DNA from: Clostridium amylolyticum
Lineage (GTDB): Bacteria; Bacillota; Clostridia; Clostridiales; Clostridiaceae
NCBI RefSeq assembly: GCF_900142075.1
Contig: NZ_FQZO01000016.1
Coordinates: 1 to 32,847 of the forward strand
Reading direction: 5' to 3'
DNA length: 32,847 nucleotides
A program made the position numbers and the translations under genes. The number at the start of each line of letters is the position of its first letter. The first letter of the stretch is position 1. Under the pieces are notes generated by a model. That model was not told where the DNA came from, did not search any database, and saw nothing but the letters and a program-made list of their open reading frames with translations. Positions 24,755 through 31,744 of the stretch are shown one piece after another.

Positions 24755-24990
24755 GACTATGAAGAGGAAGAGTAGATAGGTTACTGTTCACAGAGAGAGA
24801 AACCCATTGGCTGAAAGGTTTCTTGGAAAAGTTTTATTGAAAACCACCTCTGAGTTGAGTACTGAAATTAAGTAAGTATAGTCCGTATATCTGCGTTAAA
24901 GATGTTAAGTGATAGAAGTATTAAGATGCTTTGCTTCTATAATTTGGGTGGAACCGCGATTATAATCGTCCCTTTTTAGGGGCGTTTTTT
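24755..24990 (+). promoter_or_regulatory. Threonine T-box leader of thrS
   Basis: Stem I is closed by GACTAT (24755-24760) and ATAGTC (24877-24882) and carries the GAAGAGGAAGAGTA motif at 24761-24774. The likely specifier codon is ACT (Thr) at 24860-24862, in GAGTACTGAAA. Stem III is ATAGAAG/CTTCTAT (24912-24918/24934-24940). The T-box TGGGTGGAACCGCG at 24945-24958 pairs with the uncharged tRNA end. The terminator hairpin is CGTCCCT-TTTT-AGGGGCG (24967-24984), followed by a T-run. Uncharged tRNA-Thr should favour the antiterminator and raise thrS expression. Confidence 0.93.
24967..24990 (+). terminator. T-box-controlled attenuator terminator
   Basis: A 7-bp stem with one T-G pair, a TTTT loop and a six-T tail. 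It competes with the antiterminator formed by the T-box sequence just upstream. Confidence 0.9.
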
Positions 24991-25011
24991 ATTTTTTAAG
25001 GAGGGTATTTT

Positions 25012-26769
25012 ATGTTAAAGGTAGTATTAAAAGACGGCTCTGTAATTGATTCTAATGAACAAGAGGGGCTAAGAGCATTAAGGCATACAGCAGCTCACAT
25101 TTTGGCTCAGGCAGTAAAAAGGTTATATCCTAACGCTAAGTTAACCATAGGTCCTGCTATAGATACAGGATTCTATTATGATTTTGATATGGAAGAAACT
25201 TTGACAGCAGATGTTTTAAAAAACATTGAAGAAGAAATGAAAAAAATAGTGAAAGAGGATTTGCGTTTAGAAAGATCTGTGCTTTCTAGAGAAGAAGCAT
25301 TAAAGTTAGTAGAAGAAAAAGGAGAAAGTTATAAAGTAGAACTTATTAATGATTTGCCTGAAGATGAAGAGATTACTTTCTTTACACAGGGAGAGTTTAC
25401 TGACTTATGCGCTGGTCCACATGTTTTGAGAACTTCAAAGGTGAAGGCCTTTAAACTTTTATCTGTGGCAGGAGCCTATTGGAGGGGCAGCGAAAAAAAT
25501 AAGATGCTTCAAAGGGTATATGGAACAGCTTTTGACAAGAAAAGCAAACTTGATGAATATTTAAACATGCTTGAAGAAGCAAAGAAGAGAGACCATAGAA
25601 AACTTGGCAAAGAGTTAAAATTATTTACTTTAATGAATGAAGGACCTGGATTTCCATTCTTTCTTCCTAATGGTGTGATTTTAAAAAATAAGTTAATCGA
25701 GTATTGGAGAGAACTGCATAATGAGTATGGTTATGTAGAGATTGAAACACCTATGATATTAAATAGAGAGCTGTGGGAAACTTCTGGTCACTGGTTTCAT
25801 TATAAAGAAAATATGTACACAGTTAATATAGATGAAGAAGAATATGCAATAAAGCCTATGAACTGTCCAGGGGGGATGCTGGTATACAAAACAGAAACTC
25901 ACTCTTACAGAGACTTGCCTATAAGAGCTGCTGAGCTTGGAAGAGTTCATAGACATGAGCTTTCTGGAGCCTTACATGGACTTATGAGAGTAAGAGCTTT
26001 TACTCAGGATGATGCTCATATATTTATGTTACCAGAGCAGATAAAGGATGAGATAAAAGGCGTAATAAAGCTTATAGATGAAGTATATGGAACCTTTGGT
26101 TTTAAATATAAGGTAGAACTTTCCACAAGACCAGAAAACTCCATGGGCAGCGATGAAGAATGGCAATTAGCAGAAAATGCTCTTCAAGGGGCTTTGGAAG
26201 AAATTAATATGGACTTTAAGGTTAACCAAGGGGATGGAGCTTTCTATGGACCTAAGATAGATTTTCATCTAGAAGACAGCCTTGGCAGAACATGGCAGTG
26301 TGGAACTATCCAATTAGACTTCCAGCTTCCTCAAAGATTTGATTTAAATTATATTGGAAGTGATGGTGAAAAGCACAGACCTATAGTTATACACAGAGTA
26401 GTATTTGGAAGTATAGAAAGATTTATTGGTATATTAATAGAACACTATGCAGGAAAATTCCCTACATGGCTATCACCTGTTCAAGTTAAAGTGCTGCCAA
26501 TATCAGAGCAGTTTAATGAATATGCTAAAGAGGTGCTAAGCGCTTTAAAAGCAAATAATATAAGGGCTAATTTAGATGAAAGAGCAGAAAAAATAGGCTA
26601 TAAAATTAGAGAAGCTAGAAACGAAAGGATACCATATATTATAGTGGTAGGGGAAAAGGAGCAGACTAGCAAGACTATATCTCTTAGAAGTAGAGAAAAT
26701 GGAGATGAGGGAAGCTGTTCATTAGATGAATTTATCTCCAGAATAAAAAAGGAAATAGATGAGATGTAG
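25012..26769 (+). CDS. thrS: Threonyl-tRNA synthetase lacking most of the TGS domain
   Basis: This 585-aa class II synthetase charges tRNA-Thr. The editing domain has His25-x3-His29 and Cys133-x3-His137 (CAGPH). The catalytic core has motif 2 around RAAELGRVHRHELSGALHG and zinc ligands Cys285 (NCPGG), His336 (DDAH) and His461 (IHR); a C-terminal anticodon-binding domain follows. Against E. coli ThrRS, whose zinc ligands are Cys334, His385 and His511, every landmark is shifted by 49-50 residues. The loss lies at the N-terminus, where only MLKVVLKDGSVID of a TGS-like start remains before the editing domain. AAGGAGGG precedes the ATG. It is controlled by the T-box upstream. Confidence 0.95.
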   Translation: MLKVVLKDGSVIDSNEQEGLRALRHTAAHILAQAVKRLYPNAKLTIGPAIDTGFYYDFDMEETLTADVLKNIEEEMKKIVKEDLRLERSVLSREEALKLVEEKGESYKVELINDLPEDEEITFFTQGEFTDLCAGPHVLRTSKVKAFKLLSVAGAYWRGSEKNKMLQRVYGTAFDKKSKLDEYLNMLEEAKKRDHRKLGKELKLFTLMNEGPGFPFFLPNGVILKNKLIEYWRELHNEYGYVEIETPMILNRELWETSGHWFHYKENMYTVNIDEEEYAIKPMNCPGGMLVYKTETHSYRDLPIRAAELGRVHRHELSGALHGLMRVRAFTQDDAHIFMLPEQIKDEIKGVIKLIDEVYGTFGFKYKVELSTRPENSMGSDEEWQLAENALQGALEEINMDFKVNQGDGAFYGPKIDFHLEDSLGRTWQCGTIQLDFQLPQRFDLNYIGSDGEKHRPIVIHRVVFGSIERFIGILIEHYAGKFPTWLSPVQVKVLPISEQFNEYAKEVLSALKANNIRANLDERAEKIGYKIREARNERIPYIIVVGEKEQTSKTISLRSRENGDEGSCSLDEFISRIKKEIDEM

Positions 26770-26833
26770 AAAATAACATTATTAAGTTTTTAATGTTATA
26801 GGTAATACATCTTATGATAGTTTGAAATATGAT

Positions 26834-26873
26834 AACTCTCAAAGGGTAAGATTAAGCTCTTTGAGAGTTTTTG
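26834..26873 (+). terminator. Terminator after thrS
   Basis: AACTCTCAAAG (26834-26844) and CTTTGAGAGTT (26859-26869) form a perfect 11-bp stem followed by TTTTTG. It lies about 65 bases after the thrS stop. Confidence 0.88.
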
Positions 26874-27054
26874 TATATGAAGGCTAAATATGATTGTTAA
26901 ACTTAAGAGATGTTTAATTATACAACTCAGATAGTTACAAAGAGCAATAGGTATAAGTTTAACTTGAAAAGTCAGTTACAAATAATATAAAATAAGGTAA
27001 ATCAAGTTATGTTTTAAATAGCTGCTTTGTGACCTTTTTGTATATAGCAAATAA
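26874..27054. other. Gene-free spacer downstream of thrS
   Basis: Part of a 469-bp stretch between thrS and the next intact gene. Apart from the terminator to its left and the acetyltransferase remnant to its right, no reading frame, promoter or repeat was identified. Confidence 0.5.
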
Positions 27055-27216
27055 ATTAAACTGTTAGATTTAATCAGAGAGAAGTATGGTAAAATTAAAT
27101 TTTATACAAGCTTTGAGCCTGAAAATTTAGTTGCCGGGAAATTATATGAAAATTTGGGATTTAAGAAAACCGGGGAGATAATGTGGGAAGAAGAGGTAAT
27201 GGTGATTCAAATATAG
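27055..27216 (+). pseudogene. C-terminal remnant of a GNAT acetyltransferase
   Basis: An open frame of 53 codons without a plausible start (in-frame TAA at 27052-27054) ends at TAG 27214-27216. It encodes EPENLVAGKLYENLGFKKTG followed by a few residues and EEVMVIQI. That is the typical end of a GNAT protein: the helix before the last strands (A-x-x-LYENLGFKKTGE), then a VMV strand. The N-terminal two thirds is not found in any frame upstream. It lies 22 bases before an intact GNAT gene and looks like the rest of a neighbouring, partly deleted copy. Confidence 0.65.
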
Positions 27217-27238
27217 TCCATGAAAGAGAGTGAGTTAC

Positions 27239-27808
27239 ATGATAAATAAATGTTTTGTTCCATTTCCTAAATTAGAAACGGAAAGGTTGCTTCTTAGACA
27301 GGTTGTGGACAAAGATCTAGAACAATTATATGAAATACTAAGTGATGCTGAAGTAGCAAAATTTGATTATTTTTACCCAGTAACATCAAAGCTAGAAGCA
27401 TTAAAATTTGTAGAAAGATATAATGAGGAATTGAAAGAAAATGAGGAAATTACTTGGGGAATTATATTAAAGGAAAGCAATAAATTAATAGGAATATGTT
27501 GTTTAGGAGATTTTGATGAAGGAGCTAGAAGGACAGAAATTGGCTATGATATTGCCCAGGCACAATGGGGTAATGGATATGCAACAGAAGCAATAAAAGC
27601 AGTAATAGATTACGGATTTAATACTATGAATTTAAATAGGATTGAAGCTACAATAACACCAGGAAATAATGCATCTGTAAATGTACTTAGAAAGCTAAAT
27701 TTTATTCAAGAGGGAATAGTTAGAGAAAGAGATTTAATAAAGGGAAAACTGGAAGATGGAATAATTATGTCAATTCTCAAGAGAGACTATGTAAAAAATC
27801 AGGTGTAA
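27239..27808 (+). CDS. GNAT N-acetyltransferase, RimJ/RimL type
   Basis: This 189-aa acetyltransferase begins with the family entry LETERLLLRQVVDKDLEQLY. It has the acetyl-CoA binding loop QWGNGYATEAIKA (motif A), followed by LNRIEATITPGNNASVNVLRKL and NFIQEGIVRER, as in RimJ/RimL enzymes. It probably acetylates a protein N-terminus or a small amine; the substrate is unknown. I prefer ATG at 27239 to a GTG at 27230, as the AGAGAGTGAG stretch lies before the ATG. It sits between an acetyltransferase remnant and a second GNAT gene. Confidence 0.85.
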   Translation: MINKCFVPFPKLETERLLLRQVVDKDLEQLYEILSDAEVAKFDYFYPVTSKLEALKFVERYNEELKENEEITWGIILKESNKLIGICCLGDFDEGARRTEIGYDIAQAQWGNGYATEAIKAVIDYGFNTMNLNRIEATITPGNNASVNVLRKLNFIQEGIVRERDLIKGKLEDGIIMSILKRDYVKNQV

Positions 27809-27868
27809 GTTTATGGTTAGTGATAAGAACATATTACACCAAATTTAATAAGCATAAGGAGGGGTAAA

Positions 27869-28414
27869 TTGGAGGTTAAAGTGGTTTTAGCTAATGATGA
27901 AAATTCTAACATTATTAAAAACATATATCCATTGTATTTGCATGATTTGTCGGAGCATTATGGTAATACTCCTAATGAATATGGAATATATGAAGATGAA
28001 CCTATGAAAACATTAATAGAACAATATGATGTTCAAAATATATGGTTTGAAAAGCCTGATATATTGTTTCCATATATTATAATGGTTGATGAAAAGCCAG
28101 CGGGTTTCATGCTAATTGCAACAGCACCATATGCACCCAAAACTACTGATTATTATGTTAATGAATTCTTTTTATTAAGACCGTATAGAGGTAAAGATAT
28201 AGGAGAAATAGCAGCTAAGTTGGTATTTAATAAATTTTTAGGAAGATGGGAATTGTATACAAACTCAATGTCAACAAATCTAAAAGGTCAAAAATTTTGG
28301 ACGAAGACTGTAAGCAATTATACAAATAATAATTATAATAAATCTGTAGGACAAACTTTTCATGGAGAAAGATTAATATTCAGATTTAATAATAGTAAAA
28401 TAAATAATATATAA
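27869..28414 (+). CDS. GNAT-family N-acetyltransferase
   Basis: This 181-aa protein has the central GNAT strands FPYIIMVDEKPAGFMLIA and YVNEFFLLRPYRGKDIGEIA, the latter being the acetyl-CoA loop (R-x-x-G-x-G/A type, here RGKDIG). The C-terminus (QKFWTKTVSNYTNN) fits the FW-x-x-x-V helix common to these enzymes. The substrate is unknown. The start is TTG at 27869 with AAGGAGGGG just upstream. It lies 60 bases after the RimJ/L-type gene and may be co-transcribed. It is followed by the terminator at 28560. Confidence 0.82.
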   Translation: MEVKVVLANDENSNIIKNIYPLYLHDLSEHYGNTPNEYGIYEDEPMKTLIEQYDVQNIWFEKPDILFPYIIMVDEKPAGFMLIATAPYAPKTTDYYVNEFFLLRPYRGKDIGEIAAKLVFNKFLGRWELYTNSMSTNLKGQKFWTKTVSNYTNNNYNKSVGQTFHGERLIFRFNNSKINNI

Positions 28415-28559
28415 GAATGCTTTGCAGAGGATGTCTTTTTTGATAAATTTGTTGAATTACAAGAAAATTTAGAAAAGCAAGATTATAGAAACTTTAGAAC
28501 ACAGATATTTTTTCATTGCAGTAAAATAATTATTTTATTAGCTATTTGTAACTATAAAC

Positions 28560-28593
28560 AAGGGTAGTTCTTAATTATATAAGGACTACCCTT
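28560..28593 (+). terminator. Terminator after the GNAT genes
   Basis: AAGGGTAGTTCTTA (28560-28573) and TAAGGACTACCCTT (28580-28593) pair over 14 bp with one G-T pair around a 6-base loop, followed by AATATTTTTT. Confidence 0.9.
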
Positions 28594-28658
28594 AATATTT
28601 TTTGCTATTAGAATTAATATAGTTATTACCTAAAAAATAAATTAGGTAATAATTTCAG

Positions 28659-28685
28659 TTTGTCACTTTTCACGTGCCTGGCACC
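28659..28685 (-). repeat. Dispersed 27-bp repeat, copy 2 (inverted)
   Basis: On the minus strand it reads GGTGCCAGGCACGTGAAAAG and ends TGACAAA, differing from the copy at 11272-11298 at two positions. It includes the near-palindrome GTGCCAGGCAC. It also lies in a non-coding gap downstream of a terminator. Confidence 0.7.
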
Positions 28686-28756
28686 ACTAAAATTAAAATG
28701 TAAATTAATAATATTAATTAATATATAAATAAATATTAATATTTTTAAAATACATA

Positions 28757-28785
28757 TTGATTTTGTAAAAAGTTAATTATATAAT
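28757..28785 (+). promoter_or_regulatory. Sigma-A promoter of the DUF2089-ABC operon
   Basis: TTGATT (28757-28762) and the consensus TATAAT (28780-28785) are 17 bases apart. The transcript should begin near 28792 with a very short leader containing AGGAGGTG. Confidence 0.8.
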
Positions 28786-28809
28786 ATAAACATAAGAGGA
28801 GGTGAATGG

Positions 28810-29172
28810 ATGGCTTACAAGATTATAACAAAGTGTCCAGTATGTGGTTCGAATTTAAAGATTACAAGATTAAGGTGTTCTAAATGCAGTACTGTTATTG
28901 AAAATGAATTTGAACTTTCAAAGTTCGCTTATCTTAGTAAGGAGCAGTTAGAGTTTACTGAAGTATTTATGAGATGCAGAGGTAGTATTAAGGATGTGGA
29001 AAAAGAGCTTGGCATATCATATCCTACTGTAAGGGCAAAATTGGATGAGGTGGTAGCATCTCTTGGATATAAAGTTGATAAAAAATCAACAATTAGTAGT
29101 TCGGAAGTTATAGACAAACTTGAAAAAGGTGATATTTCTGCTGAAGAGGCATTAAATTTATTAAAAGAATAA
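28810..29172 (+). CDS. DUF2089-family zinc-ribbon/HTH protein
   Basis: This 120-aa protein has a four-cysteine zinc ribbon (Cys9, Cys12, Cys23, Cys26) followed by a helix-turn-helix-like region (DVEKELGISYPTVRAKLDEV, about 58-77). Such an arrangement suggests a DNA-binding regulator, but the family has no well-defined role. The C-terminus (IDKLEKGDISAEEALNLLK, about 101-119) resembles the SHOCT-like motif at the start of the next gene's product. AGGAGGTG lies five bases before the ATG. It is the first gene of the operon and may regulate it. Confidence 0.85.
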   Translation: MAYKIITKCPVCGSNLKITRLRCSKCSTVIENEFELSKFAYLSKEQLEFTEVFMRCRGSIKDVEKELGISYPTVRAKLDEVVASLGYKVDKKSTISSSEVIDKLEKGDISAEEALNLLKE

Positions 29173-29191
29173 TTAATGGAGGGTTAAAGAG

Positions 29192-29560
29192 ATGAAAGAA
29201 GAAATACAAAGAGTTTTAAAAATGTTGGAAGAGGGTAAAATTGATGCAGAAAAAGCTGCAGAGTTTATAGATTTACTAAAGAGCAATGATAAGTCTGCTG
29301 CAGCTAAAGAAGTATCTCCAGAATATCTAAATAAGATGCTCAAGGTAAATATATCTGAGCAGGGTGGAGATAAGGTGAATGTAAAGGTTCCTATAAAGTT
29401 TATAAAGGCTTTAGGGGGAGCGGTAACCAAAATACCAGGAGTGGAAATGCAGGGCGTAGATATAAAGGTGATTATGGATGCCATAGATGAAGGCTTAGAT
29501 GGGAAAATAGTAGATATCAGTTCTGAAAATGGGGACATAGTTGAAATTGTTATTGAATAA
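29192..29560 (+). CDS. SHOCT-like domain protein
   Basis: This 122-aa soluble protein has an N-terminal SHOCT-like helical motif (VLKMLEEGKIDAEKAAEFID, about 8-27). The rest (about 45-122) contains short strands and a helix, with VNVKVPIKFIKALGGAV and a V/I-rich end (IVDISSENGDIVEIVIE). Similar N-terminal modules occur in YvlB-like proteins linked to envelope stress, but this protein lacks the long DUF4097 repeat. Its role is unknown. GGAGGG precedes the ATG, 19 bases after the DUF2089 gene. Confidence 0.7.
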   Translation: MKEEIQRVLKMLEEGKIDAEKAAEFIDLLKSNDKSAAAKEVSPEYLNKMLKVNISEQGGDKVNVKVPIKFIKALGGAVTKIPGVEMQGVDIKVIMDAIDEGLDGKIVDISSENGDIVEIVIE

Positions 29561-29607
29561 CTTCTTAGGTAAAGTTTATAAATAGTGGAAAGGCAGATAG
29601 AAGATAT

Positions 29608-29859
29608 ATGAGAATTTATATTAAGGATGAAGGAAAAACCTTTTGGATACCAGCTCCTTTATGGGTATTAAAAATTGCCACAGGAAGGTTTGCAAGGAGT
29701 ATGGCTCTTAAGTATACACCCGAAGAACAGAGAAAGTATGTTGAAGCCATAGACTTTAAGGAACTTAGTAAAGCTATTAACATCTTACGTCAATATAAAG
29801 GTCTAGAAATCGTTAATATAGAATCTAAAGATGGTTCCAAAGTAAATATAAGAATATGA
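29608..29859 (+). CDS. Small conserved-looking protein of unknown function
   Basis: This 83-aa protein starts MRIYIKDEGKTFWIPAPLWV, continues with a basic helical stretch and ends in short strands (LEIVNIESKDGSKVNIRI). Its end resembles that of the preceding gene product (DISSENGDIVEIVI), suggesting a shared fold element. It has no signal peptide or clear membrane segment. A weak ribosome site (GGAAAGG) lies farther than usual from the ATG. Its position between the SHOCT-like gene and the exporter ATPase supports it as a real gene. No function is proposed. Confidence 0.65.
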   Translation: MRIYIKDEGKTFWIPAPLWVLKIATGRFARSMALKYTPEEQRKYVEAIDFKELSKAINILRQYKGLEIVNIESKDGSKVNIRI

Positions 29860-29889
29860 TAGTTATATAATTTATGGGGATGTGGTTAT

Positions 29890-30888
29890 ATGGAAATAGC
29901 TGTAGAAGCTAAAGAGGTAAAAAAGATTTTTGTAACAAAGAAGAAAAAATTCTTAAGAACTGTAGAGAAAAAAGAGTTTAAGGCTGTAGATGATATAAGC
30001 TTTAATATAAATAAAGGGGAAATATTTGGTCTCCTTGGTCCCAATGGGGCTGGGAAAACCACCACTATAAAGATGCTCACTGGTCTTTTAAGACCCACCA
30101 GTGGAAGTATTAAGGTAATGGGAAAAGACGTAGACAAAGAGCCTATGGAGGCTTTAAAAAATATAGGTACTGTGCTGGCAGGGGATAGAAGTATATATTG
30201 GAAGCTTACTGCTAGAGAAAATCTAGAGTACTTTGCAGCGCTTTATGGGTGTAATAAGAAGGAAGCAGCTAGAAGAACCACAGAAATATTAGATAGATTG
30301 GAGCTTACTGATAAAGCGGATGAATTGGTAGAAAAGTTTTCTACAGGGATGAAGCAAAAAGTAGCCCTAGGGAAAGCCCTAATACCTAATGCTCCAGTGG
30401 TGCTTCTAGATGAGCCAACCCTTGGGTTAGATCCTCAATCTGCATTAAATTTAAGAGATATAATTCTAGATATAAAAAAAGAAGGAAGAACCGTACTTTT
30501 AACCACTCACTACATGGAAGAAGCAGACTTCTTATGTGATAGGATAGCTATCATAGATGGAGGAAAGATTATCGCCTTAGATACTCCAGAAAACTTAAAG
30601 AAGAGCATGAATGAAGTTAAGTCTATTAAAATTCAATTAAGTAATATCACTGATAACTTAGTTAATGAACTAAGTAAAATAAATAATGTTAAAAGCGTAA
30701 TAAGCAATTATGATATTGAAAATAGAAATTATACCCTTACCATACACCATACCAATGGAGATACTTTAATACAAAGTGTATTGGACTGCATTTCTTTAAA
30801 CAAAGCAAAGGTGCTAAATGTAAATGTTATCGAGCCTTCCTTGGAAGATGTGTTTATTAATCTTACAGGGAAGAGTCTTAGAGAGTAG
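29890..30888 (+). CDS. ABC-2 type exporter ATP-binding protein
   Basis: This 332-aa ATPase has Walker A GPNGAGKTT (50-58), signature FSTGMKQK (150-157), Walker B VVLLDEPT (170-177) and an H-loop in LLTTHYMEEAD, as in NatA/DrrA-type exporters. A basic N-terminal stretch (VTKKKKFLRTVEKKEF) precedes the core. The last 100 residues form the usual C-terminal domain, ending EPSLEDVFINLTGKSL. It should energise the two permeases that follow. It starts 30 bases after the 83-aa gene and is followed after 10 bases by the first permease. Confidence 0.92.
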   Translation: MEIAVEAKEVKKIFVTKKKKFLRTVEKKEFKAVDDISFNINKGEIFGLLGPNGAGKTTTIKMLTGLLRPTSGSIKVMGKDVDKEPMEALKNIGTVLAGDRSIYWKLTARENLEYFAALYGCNKKEAARRTTEILDRLELTDKADELVEKFSTGMKQKVALGKALIPNAPVVLLDEPTLGLDPQSALNLRDIILDIKKEGRTVLLTTHYMEEADFLCDRIAIIDGGKIIALDTPENLKKSMNEVKSIKIQLSNITDNLVNELSKINNVKSVISNYDIENRNYTLTIHHTNGDTLIQSVLDCISLNKAKVLNVNVIEPSLEDVFINLTGKSLRE

Positions 30889-30898
30889 GTGGTAAAGT

Positions 30899-31723
30899 AT
30901 GCAGAGATTTCGAACAATACATGCTGTATTTAAGAAAGAGCTCACCCAGCTTATGAGATATCCCACCTGGATTATACAGCTTTTAATATGGCCGCTGATA
31001 TTTCCACTTATGTATATCATGAGTGCTTTAGGTATGGCAGGTCCTGATAAAAGCGGCTTTTCAGTGTTCGAGGCGGCCACAGGTACTAAAAATTTCATTG
31101 CTTATATAGTAGTAGGAACCACCATTTGGATGAGTGTAAATATGATTATGTGGGGATATGGTACCTTTTTAAGAGAAGAGCAGATGAGAGGGACCTTAGA
31201 ATCCAATTGGCTTTGCCCTATAAATAAATTTGATTATTTAGTAGGAGGAGGAATACTTCAGCTGCTTATGTCCTTCGTCACCGCTGCCATTGGAATAATT
31301 GAGTATAAATATTTGTATGGCATAGAATTCACCGGAAATCCTATTTATTGGATTATGGTATATTTAATAATGATTCCTGGTGTATACGGGGTGGGCATGT
31401 TGTTTGCCAGTGTTATTCTATGGGCTAAGGAGGCTAATGCTGCAGTAAACGTGGTTAGAGGAATTCTTATGATAGTATGCGGAATAACTTTTCCAGTGAG
31501 TGTAACACCTCTTTGGCTGCAAAATATTGCAAAGTTTATCCCCTTTACCTATGGCATCGCAATGTCCAGGCAGATTATGGTCAACGGAGAAAGCTTCAAA
31601 AGCGCAGGTTTTAATATTTTCATGTGCTTATTACAAGGGATTATCCTCCTTATTTTAGGGCGCTTAGCATTTTTAAGTACTGAGAGAAAAGTTAAGCAGT
31701 CAGGCTCTTTGGAGAGATTTTAA
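30899..31723 (+). CDS. ABC-2 type exporter permease, first subunit
   Basis: This 274-aa membrane protein has six predicted helices and a cytoplasmic N-terminus (FKKELTQLMRYPTWIIQLL), the standard ABC-2 layout. The segment LREEQMRGTLESNWLCPINK marks the cytoplasmic coupling region. It shares that segment and overall length with the next gene (GVLESNWSAPVN), so the two look like paralogues that form a heterodimer. Substrate unknown; drugs, lipids or peptides are all possible. GGTGG lies close before the ATG. Confidence 0.9.
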   Translation: MQRFRTIHAVFKKELTQLMRYPTWIIQLLIWPLIFPLMYIMSALGMAGPDKSGFSVFEAATGTKNFIAYIVVGTTIWMSVNMIMWGYGTFLREEQMRGTLESNWLCPINKFDYLVGGGILQLLMSFVTAAIGIIEYKYLYGIEFTGNPIYWIMVYLIMIPGVYGVGMLFASVILWAKEANAAVNVVRGILMIVCGITFPVSVTPLWLQNIAKFIPFTYGIAMSRQIMVNGESFKSAGFNIFMCLLQGIILLILGRLAFLSTERKVKQSGSLERF

Positions 31724-31744
31724 TGGAAGGTATGAGGTGAGGGT

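Larger units (their letters stand above)
28415..28809. other. 395-bp region between the GNAT genes and the DUF2089 operon
   Basis: It contains an open, start-less frame to 28567, the terminator at 28560-28593, and a second perfect 11-bp inverted repeat TTATTACCTAA/TTAGGTAATAA (28623-28633/28642-28652). It also holds dispersed repeat copy 2 (28659-28685), an AT-only inverted repeat (28710-28743) and the operon promoter (28757-28785). No intact gene is seen. Confidence 0.65.
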
